Positions 26,609 through 34,541 of a stretch of 51,642 bases of DNA are shown here, piece by piece. The stretch is from Pseudomonas aegrilactucae (GTDB taxonomy: Bacteria > Pseudomonadota > Gammaproteobacteria > Pseudomonadales > Pseudomonadaceae): assembly GCF_019168305.1 (NCBI RefSeq), contig NZ_JAHTBI010000065.1, forward strand, positions 1-51,642, in the 5' to 3' direction. The translations under genes were made by a program, and so were the position numbers. Each line of letters opens with the position of its first letter. The first letter of the stretch is position 1. The notes under the pieces were generated by a model. That model had not been told where the DNA came from and ran no database searches. It saw only the letters and a program-made list of their open reading frames with translations.

Positions 26609-28933
26609 CTACTCGTCGTTGAGGCGGCGTTTGGCCAGGGCGCGCAGCGAGACAAACGCTACCAGGCTTACCAATGCAACACCCAGGATGGTCAGCAGCA
26701 GCAGGGCCAGCACGTGCTGCGAAAGCAGCCACTGAATATACCTGAACGGCCCCAGATGCCCCACGTAGTAGGCCTGTTCGGCCACCAGCGACTCGATGTT
26801 CCTGCCGTTGATCACCACCAGGCTGCCTTGCAGCGACTGGGTGTACTGTTCGCCGCCGATCAGCGCGTCGGTCACCTCGGCCAGGTACTGCGGCTGCGGG
26901 CTGGACAGCACCACCACGCTGCGCCCGCCCTTGAGCGGCGACTCGAAGCCGGTGACGTACGAACTGCGGTTCTCGCCGGTGAAGGTGAACGCGCCGCGTG
27001 CCGCGCGCAGGTTGGCCTGCGGGTCGGGGCTGATCCATTCGCGCAGGCGCATCGGCAGGTCGGAGAACTCCACATACTGCCTGGCGTCCTGGGTCTTGCT
27101 CGGCAGGTGGTCGGCCCAGGTCTTGAGCAGCGGCTGGTTGTCGCCGGAGGCCAGTACCAGCAGGTCCTTGTCGGCCAGCGCATCGACCTGTGCGGCCTGG
27201 GCCACGGTGACGGCGGTGGCCGGGTAGCCGGTCGACTCGCCAAAGCGCCCGAGCACGGTCAGGTAGGCGCTCCAGTCGGCGTTGCTGGCGTTGTCGGGCA
27301 GGATCACTGCCGAGCCGGACAGGTCGGCCAGGCGCGTGAACGGGAAGCCGCTGTCCTTGAACACGCCCAGGTTGGGCATGGCCATGAAGTGGTCATAGCC
27401 GCTCAGGTCCAGGGTGGAGTCGGGGTCGATCGCGCCGCGCATGTTGTCGATGATGATGTCGCGGCATTCACCCTGCTTGATGTAGTCGTACATGAAGCGA
27501 AACTGCAGGCGCGATTGCAGCGCGACCGAATCCAGCGGCAGCAGCATGCTCACGTTGCGCGCCACGCTGTCGTCTTTTTTCAGCGCCGCCAGCAGGCCTT
27601 CGCCGCCGCCCAGGCTCTCGATCGAGGGCAGGTTCATCGACTGGATGAAATTGTCGTTGAAGCTCACCAGCAGCGAGGAGTTGGACGAGGTCTGCTGCGG
27701 GGTATAGCGGTACTTGAGGTCGAGTCTGGCGCCACGCTCGCGCCAGTTGAACAGGTCGGGCGGCAGGCGCACCGGCACGGTGATCACGCCGGGGTTGTAG
27801 CCCGACACGTTGAGCTGGCGCGGCTCGATCAGCTCGCCCAGGCGTACCGGGCGATCGGTCGGCAGCCAGTTCGGCGCGTCATAGGGCTTGCGCGGCTGCA
27901 GTATGTCGAGCGTGTCGATCTGCACGCTGGCGCCAGAGAAGCTGCGGTTGCCGATCACCAGTGCGGTGGCGGCGCGCTTGAGCTGCGCGCTGTCGCGCCC
28001 GGCGATGATCAGCAGCTTGCCGTGGTCATCATTCGGGTTGCTCACCAGCGACAGGGTCGGGCCCTTGATCTCAGGCAGCGTCAGGCCTTCGACCTGGCTG
28101 CCTTCGGCGGTGTTGACCAGGATCACGGCGTTGCCGGTCGCCGGCAGGCTGCGCAGGCTGGTCGGGAAGTTCGCGCCACGGTAGCTGGCCAGTGCGCCCA
28201 TCCACGACGACACCGCGCCAGCGGCTTCCAGCGTGGTGTTGTCGGGGGCCGTGGCGAACACGAACGGCAGGTTCAGCGCGCGCGGGTCACGCCGGTCGAA
28301 CAATGGCAGCGGCAACAGCGACAGGTCGTTGGGCAGTATCACCGGCTTGACCTGCAGGCTCAGTTGGCTGTCGTTGCTGATCTTGGCCCACAGGCTGGTA
28401 TGCAGCGGGTCTTCGCACTGCATGGTGTAGTGGCCGATCAGTTGCACGCCGAGGCGGTTGAACTCGGTGATCAGGTACGGCGGAATCTCGATGACCTGCT
28501 TTTGCAGCGAGCCGGCGTTCTCCTTGGGCAGCGGTATGCTCGCCGCGACCTCGTCGTTGACCATGATGTTGATCTGCGAAAGCTCGCTGAGCAGCGCCGG
28601 CGAGTAGGTGTACTGCAGGGTCAGCTGCGCGCCGGTGACCACTTCGTCGGCACGGATATCGAAGTTGACCGTGTCGGTCGACTCCACGCCGCGCAGGCTC
28701 ATGGTGTAGTTCTTGCCCAGTTGCTTGAGGCTCAGTTGGTAGCCGTCCTTGATCGCGGGCGCCGGGCTTTGGCTGGCCACAGCGGCGGCTGCGGGGACGG
28801 CCGGGGCGCTCGCAGCCTCGTCGGCCAGCGCGGGTTGCAACAGGTTGCCCAGGCACAGCAGGGCGCCGGTGAGCAAGGTGCGGGAACGGCGCGACAGGTT
28901 CACTTGCTGGCCGGTATGAGACATGACGGTCAT
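26609..28933 (-). CDS. bcsB: BcsB (WssC), periplasmic cellulose synthase subunit
   Basis: The membrane-anchored periplasmic partner of BcsA, which guides the glucan and is required for synthase activity. It has 774 residues: a signal peptide (about 15-37), an Ala/Pro-rich spacer, and then the carbohydrate-binding and flavodoxin-like repeats of the BcsB family. A single C-terminal membrane helix (about 740-765, LALLLLTILGVALVSLVAFVS) precedes a basic tail. The ATG overlaps the bcsA stop by ATGA. Compare the second BcsB-like protein at 38936-41140, which is clearly diverged. Confidence 0.95.
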   Translation of the reverse strand: MTVMSHTGQQVNLSRRSRTLLTGALLCLGNLLQPALADEAASAPAVPAAAAVASQSPAPAIKDGYQLSLKQLGKNYTMSLRGVESTDTVNFDIRADEVVTGAQLTLQYTYSPALLSELSQINIMVNDEVAASIPLPKENAGSLQKQVIEIPPYLITEFNRLGVQLIGHYTMQCEDPLHTSLWAKISNDSQLSLQVKPVILPNDLSLLPLPLFDRRDPRALNLPFVFATAPDNTTLEAAGAVSSWMGALASYRGANFPTSLRSLPATGNAVILVNTAEGSQVEGLTLPEIKGPTLSLVSNPNDDHGKLLIIAGRDSAQLKRAATALVIGNRSFSGASVQIDTLDILQPRKPYDAPNWLPTDRPVRLGELIEPRQLNVSGYNPGVITVPVRLPPDLFNWRERGARLDLKYRYTPQQTSSNSSLLVSFNDNFIQSMNLPSIESLGGGEGLLAALKKDDSVARNVSMLLPLDSVALQSRLQFRFMYDYIKQGECRDIIIDNMRGAIDPDSTLDLSGYDHFMAMPNLGVFKDSGFPFTRLADLSGSAVILPDNASNADWSAYLTVLGRFGESTGYPATAVTVAQAAQVDALADKDLLVLASGDNQPLLKTWADHLPSKTQDARQYVEFSDLPMRLREWISPDPQANLRAARGAFTFTGENRSSYVTGFESPLKGGRSVVVLSSPQPQYLAEVTDALIGGEQYTQSLQGSLVVINGRNIESLVAEQAYYVGHLGPFRYIQWLLSQHVLALLLLTILGVALVSLVAFVSLRALAKRRLNDE

Positions 28934-31158
28934 TGCGTGTCCAACGAAGGTTCGAGAGGAGGAGGGGCCGACTTGCGCGTGTGACGACGGTGGCGCAGGG
29001 CACTCAAGGTCGCCTGGGCCAGGTCGACCATGCCGCGCACGCCGATGCTGCTGACATCGCGCAGGGCACCCAGCGGGGTGTCGGGCCTGCTGGAGCCCCA
29101 GGTCGAGGCCCAGGTGTCGGCACGCGAGAAGGTCAGGCGCACGAAATCGCTTTGCTGGCGCAGGGTCAGCGGCTTGAACTGCGCGCCGGCCATGTTGCCC
29201 TTGCTGAACACCACGGTGGCCGGCAGCACGCAGGCCTGCTGCTTGCGCATCAGGGTCACCTGGATCTCCTGGCCTTTTTGCAGGCTCTGGCCCTCGGGCA
29301 GCTTGAAGCCCACGCCTTTCTGCGAGAAGTCTACGGTGGTGCAGTCGATGGCCGGGCCGTCGGGGGGCTGTACCCGCACCGGCAGCTCGGCGCGCACACG
29401 CGGTTCGGAGCGTACCTGGCGGGTTTCACTGGCCACCGCCACGGCGGCGCTGGTGATGATGATGTTGTAGAGCGTCCACGCCAGGTTGATGACGATGGTG
29501 ATGGCGGCGGCCGGGTCGCCCCAGATCAGCTGGAACACGCCGAAGCCCAGGCCGATCAGGTTGAGCGTCAGCAGGATGATGTACGGCCGCGCCAGCTCCC
29601 AGTCGAAGTATTCCTTGTCGATGATGCCGCCCTTGTCGGTCACGTTGAAGCCGCCGAGCTTGGGGTTGACCAGCGCCACCAGCACCGGGCGCATGATGTA
29701 CCAGGCCAGCACCGACTCGTACACCTCGTTCCAGAACGAATGACGGAAGCGTCCCTGGATGCGCGAGTTGGTCAGGCTGGCGTGGAAGATGTGCGGCAAT
29801 ACGTAGGCAGTGATCATCAGCGCCGAGGCGTGGAAGATCTGCGCGCCGAAGATCAGGTAGGCCAGGGGCGCGGTGAGGAACACCAGGCGCGGCAGGCCAT
29901 AGAAGAAGTGCAGCATGGCGTTCACGTAGCACACGCGCTGGCCGAAGCTCAGGCCCTTGCCGATGAACGGGTTGTCGGTACGGAAGATCTGCGCCATGCC
30001 GCGTGCCCAGCGGATCCGCTGGCTGATGTGGCGTGACAGGCTTTCGGTGGCCAGGCCCGCCGCCTGCGGGATGGCCAGGTAGGCGGTGTTGTAGCCCTTG
30101 CGGTTGAGCTTGAGTGCGGTGTGCGCATCCTCGGTCACGGTCTCCACGGCCACACCGCCGACTTCCAGCAGGTGGGTGCGGCGGATCACCGCGCACGAGC
30201 CGCAGAAGAAGGTGGCGTTCCACAGGTCGTTGCCGTCCTGCACCAGGCCGTAGAACAGCTCGCCTTCGTTGGGGACCGAGCGGAAGGTGTCGAGGTTCTT
30301 CTCGAACGGGTCGGGCGAGAAGAAGAAGTGCGGGGTCTGCAGCAGCGCCAGTTTCGGGTCCTTGAGGAACCAGCCCATGGCCACCTGGAGGAAGGAGCGG
30401 GTGGGTACGTGGTCGGCGTCGAAGATCGCGATGTACTCGCCATCAGTGACCTTCAGGGCCTCGTTGAGGTTGCCCGCCTTGGCGTGACGGTTGTTGTCGC
30501 GCACGATGTAGTTGACGCCGATCTGCCGGCAAAATTCACGAAATTCGTCGCGGCGGCCGTCATCCAGCACATGCACGCGCAGCTTGTCGCGTGGCCAGTC
30601 GATGGCCTGGGCAGCGAAGATGGTCAGCTTCACGATGCTCAGCGCTTCGTTGTAGGTAGGGATGAATACATCCACCGTGGGCCAGTCCCTGGGGTCCTGG
30701 GTCAGGATCCTGGGCTTGCGTTGCAGTGGCCAGGCGGTCTGCATATAGCCGAAGGCCAACACCACCAGCGCATAGAATTCGGCCGCCACCAGGCCATAGC
30801 CGAACAGCATGTCCAGCCAGTTGTCGAAGCCCAGCGTGTCGGTCAGGCGCCAGTACACATAGCGCAGCGTGGCCACCAGCGACAGCACCACCATGGCCAG
30901 CACCGGCAGGCGCCCGGGCAGCTTGCGCAGCATCAGCAGCGCCGCGAAGCACAGGGCGGCGAAGGCAAACTGGCGCTGCAGGTCCAGGGGCGCGGTCACC
31001 ACGGCCACCAGCAGCAGCACGCCGATCACTGCCGCACCGATCTTCAGGCCACGCAGCACAGGCTGCGGCCATTGCCCGGCGCGTTCGAGCCAGGCGCTCA
31101 AGCGCGCAGAGGTTGTGGGCGCCTGCGGTGCAGGCGCCTGGTTAAGGTCGGCGGTCAT
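28930..31158 (-). CDS. bcsA: BcsA (WssB), c-di-GMP-activated cellulose synthase catalytic subunit
   Basis: A processive GT2 inner-membrane glycosyltransferase that polymerises UDP-glucose into beta-1,4-glucan and extrudes it. It has 742 residues. Membrane helices flank the GT domain, whose motifs are DDG (199-201), DAD (247-249), TED (342-344) and QRIRW (380-384). A C-terminal PilZ domain binds cyclic di-GMP; its RxxxR (R583, R587) and DxSxxG (D610, S612, G615 region FSQKG) motifs are intact, so allosteric activation is expected. The start at 31158 overlaps wssA by 4 bp. Confidence 0.97.
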   Translation of the reverse strand: MTADLNQAPAPQAPTTSARLSAWLERAGQWPQPVLRGLKIGAAVIGVLLLVAVVTAPLDLQRQFAFAALCFAALLMLRKLPGRLPVLAMVVLSLVATLRYVYWRLTDTLGFDNWLDMLFGYGLVAAEFYALVVLAFGYMQTAWPLQRKPRILTQDPRDWPTVDVFIPTYNEALSIVKLTIFAAQAIDWPRDKLRVHVLDDGRRDEFREFCRQIGVNYIVRDNNRHAKAGNLNEALKVTDGEYIAIFDADHVPTRSFLQVAMGWFLKDPKLALLQTPHFFFSPDPFEKNLDTFRSVPNEGELFYGLVQDGNDLWNATFFCGSCAVIRRTHLLEVGGVAVETVTEDAHTALKLNRKGYNTAYLAIPQAAGLATESLSRHISQRIRWARGMAQIFRTDNPFIGKGLSFGQRVCYVNAMLHFFYGLPRLVFLTAPLAYLIFGAQIFHASALMITAYVLPHIFHASLTNSRIQGRFRHSFWNEVYESVLAWYIMRPVLVALVNPKLGGFNVTDKGGIIDKEYFDWELARPYIILLTLNLIGLGFGVFQLIWGDPAAAITIVINLAWTLYNIIITSAAVAVASETRQVRSEPRVRAELPVRVQPPDGPAIDCTTVDFSQKGVGFKLPEGQSLQKGQEIQVTLMRKQQACVLPATVVFSKGNMAGAQFKPLTLRQQSDFVRLTFSRADTWASTWGSSRPDTPLGALRDVSSIGVRGMVDLAQATLSALRHRRHTRKSAPPPLEPSLDTQ

Positions 31159-32336
31159 GAGGCGCTGGATTCTTGGCGATGATGGGCAAGGGTGGCGGCA
31201 ACGGCATGCACCGCTGCACGCAGGTCCTGGCAGGCAGGGCTGCCGGGGACCTGGGCGAACGGATCGAATTCGAAGGCCTGGGCTTCGTCGAGGCTGTAGT
31301 CGAGCCTGACCATGCCCAGCAGCTCACGCCCGATGCGCTGGCGCAGTACCTGGCACATGTCCAGGTTCAGTGCGCGGGTCGGGTCGACCTGGTTGATCAG
31401 GTAGCTGCAGCGCGGCGCCGGCGTGCGCTGGTGCAGCGGCGCAAGCCAGGCCTGCAGTTCGTCCAGCACCCGGTACGACGCCGGGTCGGGCAGCGTCACG
31501 GCGACCACCTGGTCGGCCATCGCCAGCGTCGGCGCCAGCCACGGGCTGGCACCGCTGGGCAGGTCGATGATCAGCACATCGTCGCTGCTCAGTGCCAGCG
31601 ACGCCAGTTGCTGCATCAGCCAGGCGGGTTCGTTTGCCAGGTGTTGCTCCAGGCTGCGTACGTGGGCGGCATCGGCGTGGCCGAACGGCAGGCACTCCAC
31701 GGGCGAGGCGGGCAGCGCCTGGCAATGGCTGCTCCAGGTTTCGTCGCCCTGGCTGGCCTGGCTCAGGCCGGGGGCTGAGCGCGGCAGGCCAAGTTGTGCG
31801 CCCAGGCTGTTCTGCGGGTCGAGGTCCAGGGCCAGCACGCGCCCTTGCGGGCGCTCGAGCAGTTTGGCCAGGGCGGCTGCGAAGGTGGTCCTGCCCACGC
31901 CGCCCTTGGCCGAAACCACGGCAATAATGTGCGCCTTGGGGCGTATCGGCATGGGTTTGTGCATGGCGTGCTCCAGTGCTCCCTGGTTCAACCCTTGCGC
32001 CGTGGCGCGGCGCAGACGTGCAGCGGCCTGCAGTTGCTCGCGCAACGACAGGGGCGCCGACGGTTGGGCAACAGGGTCGGGCGCAAGGTTCAACGGCGTG
32101 GGTGCAGGCACCGGTACTGGAGCGGGAACGGCTGCGACCGTGACGGTCGGCGGCAGCTTGAGGGCGGCCAGCGTCTGTGCCACAGGGGCGACGGGCACGG
32201 GTATGGCTGCAGTGTCGGGTTCAGCAGCGGTCAGCAGAGGTTCGATAAATTCGAACTCGGTGTCGATTTCCTTGTAACTGTCCGCACTTGCCCCAAATCG
32301 GTGGAACAGATTTCCAATATCGTCTGCATGACTCAT
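31155..32336 (-). CDS. bcsQ: WssA/BcsQ, ParA-like ATPase with BcsP/BcsR-like N-terminus
   Basis: First gene of the cellulose operon. The 393-residue protein has three parts. The first is a short N-terminal motif (1-25, ADDIGNLFHRFG and YKEI) like the small cellulose proteins BcsR/BcsP. The second is a Pro/Val/Ala-rich linker (about 40-95). The third is a MinD/ParA-type domain starting with the deviant Walker A SAKGGVGRTT (142-151) and containing LALDLDPQNSLG and LIIDLPSGAS. BcsQ proteins support assembly and polar localisation of the synthase complex. It overlaps bcsA by 4 bp. The ATG at 32336 has a weak ribosome site. The 510-bp region upstream carries the likely operon promoter. Confidence 0.88.
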   Translation of the reverse strand: MSHADDIGNLFHRFGASADSYKEIDTEFEFIEPLLTAAEPDTAAIPVPVAPVAQTLAALKLPPTVTVAAVPAPVPVPAPTPLNLAPDPVAQPSAPLSLREQLQAAARLRRATAQGLNQGALEHAMHKPMPIRPKAHIIAVVSAKGGVGRTTFAAALAKLLERPQGRVLALDLDPQNSLGAQLGLPRSAPGLSQASQGDETWSSHCQALPASPVECLPFGHADAAHVRSLEQHLANEPAWLMQQLASLALSSDDVLIIDLPSGASPWLAPTLAMADQVVAVTLPDPASYRVLDELQAWLAPLHQRTPAPRCSYLINQVDPTRALNLDMCQVLRQRIGRELLGMVRLDYSLDEAQAFEFDPFAQVPGSPACQDLRAAVHAVAATLAHHRQESSAS

Positions 32337-32846
32337 GTGTGTAATCCCGGCCTACGGCTATCTGAACGACTGTTGGGGCAGATAAGGTCTGTCACACTGC
32401 TGTGATGGCGCTAATGTGTGATATCAAAGTAATAGTGTCAATATTTTGTTTGTTTTATCGCTTGTATTTCGCCAGACGGTCAGCATGAAAATATAGCGCC
32501 ATAAAATTGACTGATCTGCACCCGTTTTGCACGCACACGGATGCCTTACTTCATCCTAATCGGCATAAAACACTAAAAGCTTAGTGCGATTGTAGGAAAT
32601 GACTGAGGAGTCATCCGTGAGGTATGTCAGCTTGTTTCCACAATGTGTGTAGGTTAACAAGCTTTGCGTTGTGCGTGTCTGGCGGGGTGGGCGAGAGGTG
32701 GGTGAAGGGAGGAGTTGTCCGATCAACGGAGCGAGAGGGGCTTGTCTGCGGCGGCTTGCGCGCCTGCCTTGCTGGCGAACTGACGCAGGGCGCCCGCGCA
32801 GCCTGCACGCGCGGTGCGCCTTGCGCACCGCGCATTGGCAGGTGAG
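32337..32846 (-). promoter_or_regulatory. Cellulose operon control region
   Basis: A 510-bp gene-free region between two same-strand operons; its central part is AT-rich. On the minus strand a perfect TTGACA (32441-32436) has only a weak -10 (CACATT, 32418-32413) at 17-bp spacing. A 14-bp match to the FleQ box lies at 32508-32521 (GCCATAAAATTGAC, two mismatches to the GTCA-N-TAAATTGAC pattern), and a GTCAAT half-site at 32437. Two short inverted repeats occur: CACTAA/TTAGTG (32571-32586) and ATGACT/AGTCAT (32599-32614). FleQ with c-di-GMP is known to control bcs genes in P. putida; binding here is inferred. Confidence 0.5.
32809..32833 (-). terminator. Hairpin just after the upstream polysaccharide operon
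   Basis: Arms 32809-32819 and 32823-32833 are perfect 11-nt reverse complements around a 3-nt loop, 13 nt beyond the stop codon of the AlgF-like gene. There is no T tract on the minus strand, so termination may need Rho. It marks the probable end of the five-gene operon. Confidence 0.5.
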
Positions 32847-33515
32847 TTACTGGGTATAAACGTCTGTCTTGCTCAACTCGCCACGCAGCACCGGCTGCGC
32901 TGCAGTACCGGTCAGGAACAGCGAGTAGTGGTCGCCGGCCTTGAGCGGTGGCAGGGCCAGCGCCTCGGTCAGCACGGCGCCACAGCCGGCACTCAGGGTC
33001 GCGCTCACCGGGTTGATCGCGCGGGCCACATTGCTCTGCCCTGGCACATCGGCAAACAGCGTCGGCCCATTGCCGGCCACCACCAGCCGGCCTTGCGTGC
33101 AATCGCTTGCCAGGTTGTAGAAGCGCAACTCGGCCTTGAGCGCGTTTTCACTGCCGGTGAGGTCAGCCTGCACGCTGTAGCTCGCACCCTGCGGCACCAG
33201 GGTGTTGAAGCTCCCCGGCGCCACCTGCCACTCACCCGCAGGCTTGCCATCGATGCTCACGCCGAACGGTTTGTCACCCGTGACAATGGCGTAGGTGCTG
33301 GCAACGTTGCCTGCACCGATCGACTGGCGGGTGCTCTTGTCGATCTGCACGCTCAGGGTATGTGCCGACGGGTTGAGCAGGCGCACGAAGGCCAGGCCGG
33401 CGGGCGGGCGAGGTGCATACAGCTGGGCGAATACACCTTCGGCCTGGGCGACAGCGGGCAGCAACAGGGCCGCGCACAGCGCAAGGCTGTTCATCTGTTT
33501 ATGCAGGTTGGCCAT
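32847..33515 (-). CDS. AlgF-like periplasmic acetylation protein (second polysaccharide operon)
   Basis: A 222-residue AlgF-family protein. A signal peptide spans about 8-25 (LALCAALLLPAVAQA), then EGVFAQLYAPRPPAGLAFVRLLNPSA, the typical AlgF start. Two cysteines (ASDCTQG, SAGCGAV) correspond in position to those of WssG. It would help transfer acetyl groups to an exported polysaccharide in the periplasm. The ATG at 33515 is 3 bp after the upstream stop; an ATG 7 codons later would also give a signal peptide. It is the last gene of the operon, followed by a strong hairpin. Confidence 0.82.
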   Translation of the reverse strand: MANLHKQMNSLALCAALLLPAVAQAEGVFAQLYAPRPPAGLAFVRLLNPSAHTLSVQIDKSTRQSIGAGNVASTYAIVTGDKPFGVSIDGKPAGEWQVAPGSFNTLVPQGASYSVQADLTGSENALKAELRFYNLASDCTQGRLVVAGNGPTLFADVPGQSNVARAINPVSATLSAGCGAVLTEALALPPLKAGDHYSLFLTGTAAQPVLRGELSKTDVYTQ

Positions 33516-33518
33516 GGC

Positions 33519-34514
33519 TCAGCGCCCCAGTGCGGCATGCAGCCGCTTGCGCCAGGTGTCGGCGGTCATGATCGAGGCGTTGTCCCAGTAGCCTTCGGCT
33601 TTGGGGCCCTGGTTGTAGGTGGCCTCGAACAGCTGCCACACCAGTACCTGCGGCGGGCTCTGCTTGAACTCGGCCGACTCCAGGTACTCCAGCAGCACGA
33701 TCCACTGGCCCACGTTGCCCGGCTTCCAGTTCACCGACACCGGGCGGTCGAGCGCGTTGGAGAGTTTCTGCGGGTAGCCGAAGTAGGGCTGTACCATGCT
33801 GTGGCCGGTCACATGCACCGGTGCCGGGGCGTCATCGAGCAGGCCGCCGGCGGCCGCCTCGCGGCGTATGGTAAAGGTGTCGCGGCCAATGGCCTTGCGC
33901 TCCTCGGGGGTCAGGAACAGTTCGGCCAGGTCGCCGTAGCGGCGCTCCTTGAACTCCTTGCCCAGGGCCAGGCCGGTGCCCGCAGTACCCTTGAGCATCG
34001 GTACGTCACGCGTGATCTGCGCGGCGGTCGCCACTGCGCTGGCATCGGCAGCGGCCTGGGTCCAGTGCTGGTCGGTGCGGTAGAACACATCGGTACCGGC
34101 CTGCTTGAGCGGGCGTAGCGCGGCGTCGGCATTGACGGTTGCAATGCCGGCCTGGCCGAGCTTGGCCAGGAGGGTCTGATAACGCTGCTGAACCTGCGGG
34201 CTGATGGTTTTGCCGGCCGGCAGCTTGTCCTGGTAGAACAGGCTCTTGTCCGGCAGCAGCAGTACCTGCAGCTGGATGTTGCGTGCGGCCAGGGCGGTGC
34301 GGGCTTCCTTGATCAGGGTGGTGCTGGCATCGATGCCGGCCGTGTCGACCTCGCTCAGGCTACCCCAGCCCGGCAGCAGCCAGCCGCCCTCGCCGCGGAT
34401 CACGATGGAGGCGTCCTGCGCCTGCGCAGCGTTCATCGCCAGGCACAGCGAGGCGCCAAGCAGGCCGGCGCCGAGGCGTTTGAAGGTGGGGGCGAACAAC
34501 AGCGAGAGCGTCAT
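33519..34514 (-). CDS. AlgX/AlgJ-like polysaccharide O-acetyltransferase
   Basis: A 331-residue periplasmic SGNH-like acetyltransferase with an N-terminal signal (LGAGLLGASLCLAMNAAQA). The catalytic signature is D148-Q-H150-W, and the serine is S239 in TGHSMVQPYFGYP. It is closer in layout to AlgX than to WssI and lacks the long N-terminal membrane anchor. It lies 27 bp after the NfrA-like gene, with AAAGGAACCC as ribosome site, and 3 bp before the AlgF-like gene. Its presence says that the polymer made by this operon is acetylated. No MBOAT partner is encoded in the operon. Confidence 0.85.
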   Translation of the reverse strand: MTLSLLFAPTFKRLGAGLLGASLCLAMNAAQAQDASIVIRGEGGWLLPGWGSLSEVDTAGIDASTTLIKEARTALAARNIQLQVLLLPDKSLFYQDKLPAGKTISPQVQQRYQTLLAKLGQAGIATVNADAALRPLKQAGTDVFYRTDQHWTQAAADASAVATAAQITRDVPMLKGTAGTGLALGKEFKERRYGDLAELFLTPEERKAIGRDTFTIRREAAAGGLLDDAPAPVHVTGHSMVQPYFGYPQKLSNALDRPVSVNWKPGNVGQWIVLLEYLESAEFKQSPPQVLVWQLFEATYNQGPKAEGYWDNASIMTADTWRKRLHAALGR

Positions 34515-34541
34515 GGTGAAGGGTTCCTTTGGAATATCGGC

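Noticed and set aside
26204..28984. 926-codon plus-strand open frame opposite bcsB and bcsZ
   Set aside because: Shadow of bcsB; no start signal or domain, and a His/Gln/Arg-rich artefact.
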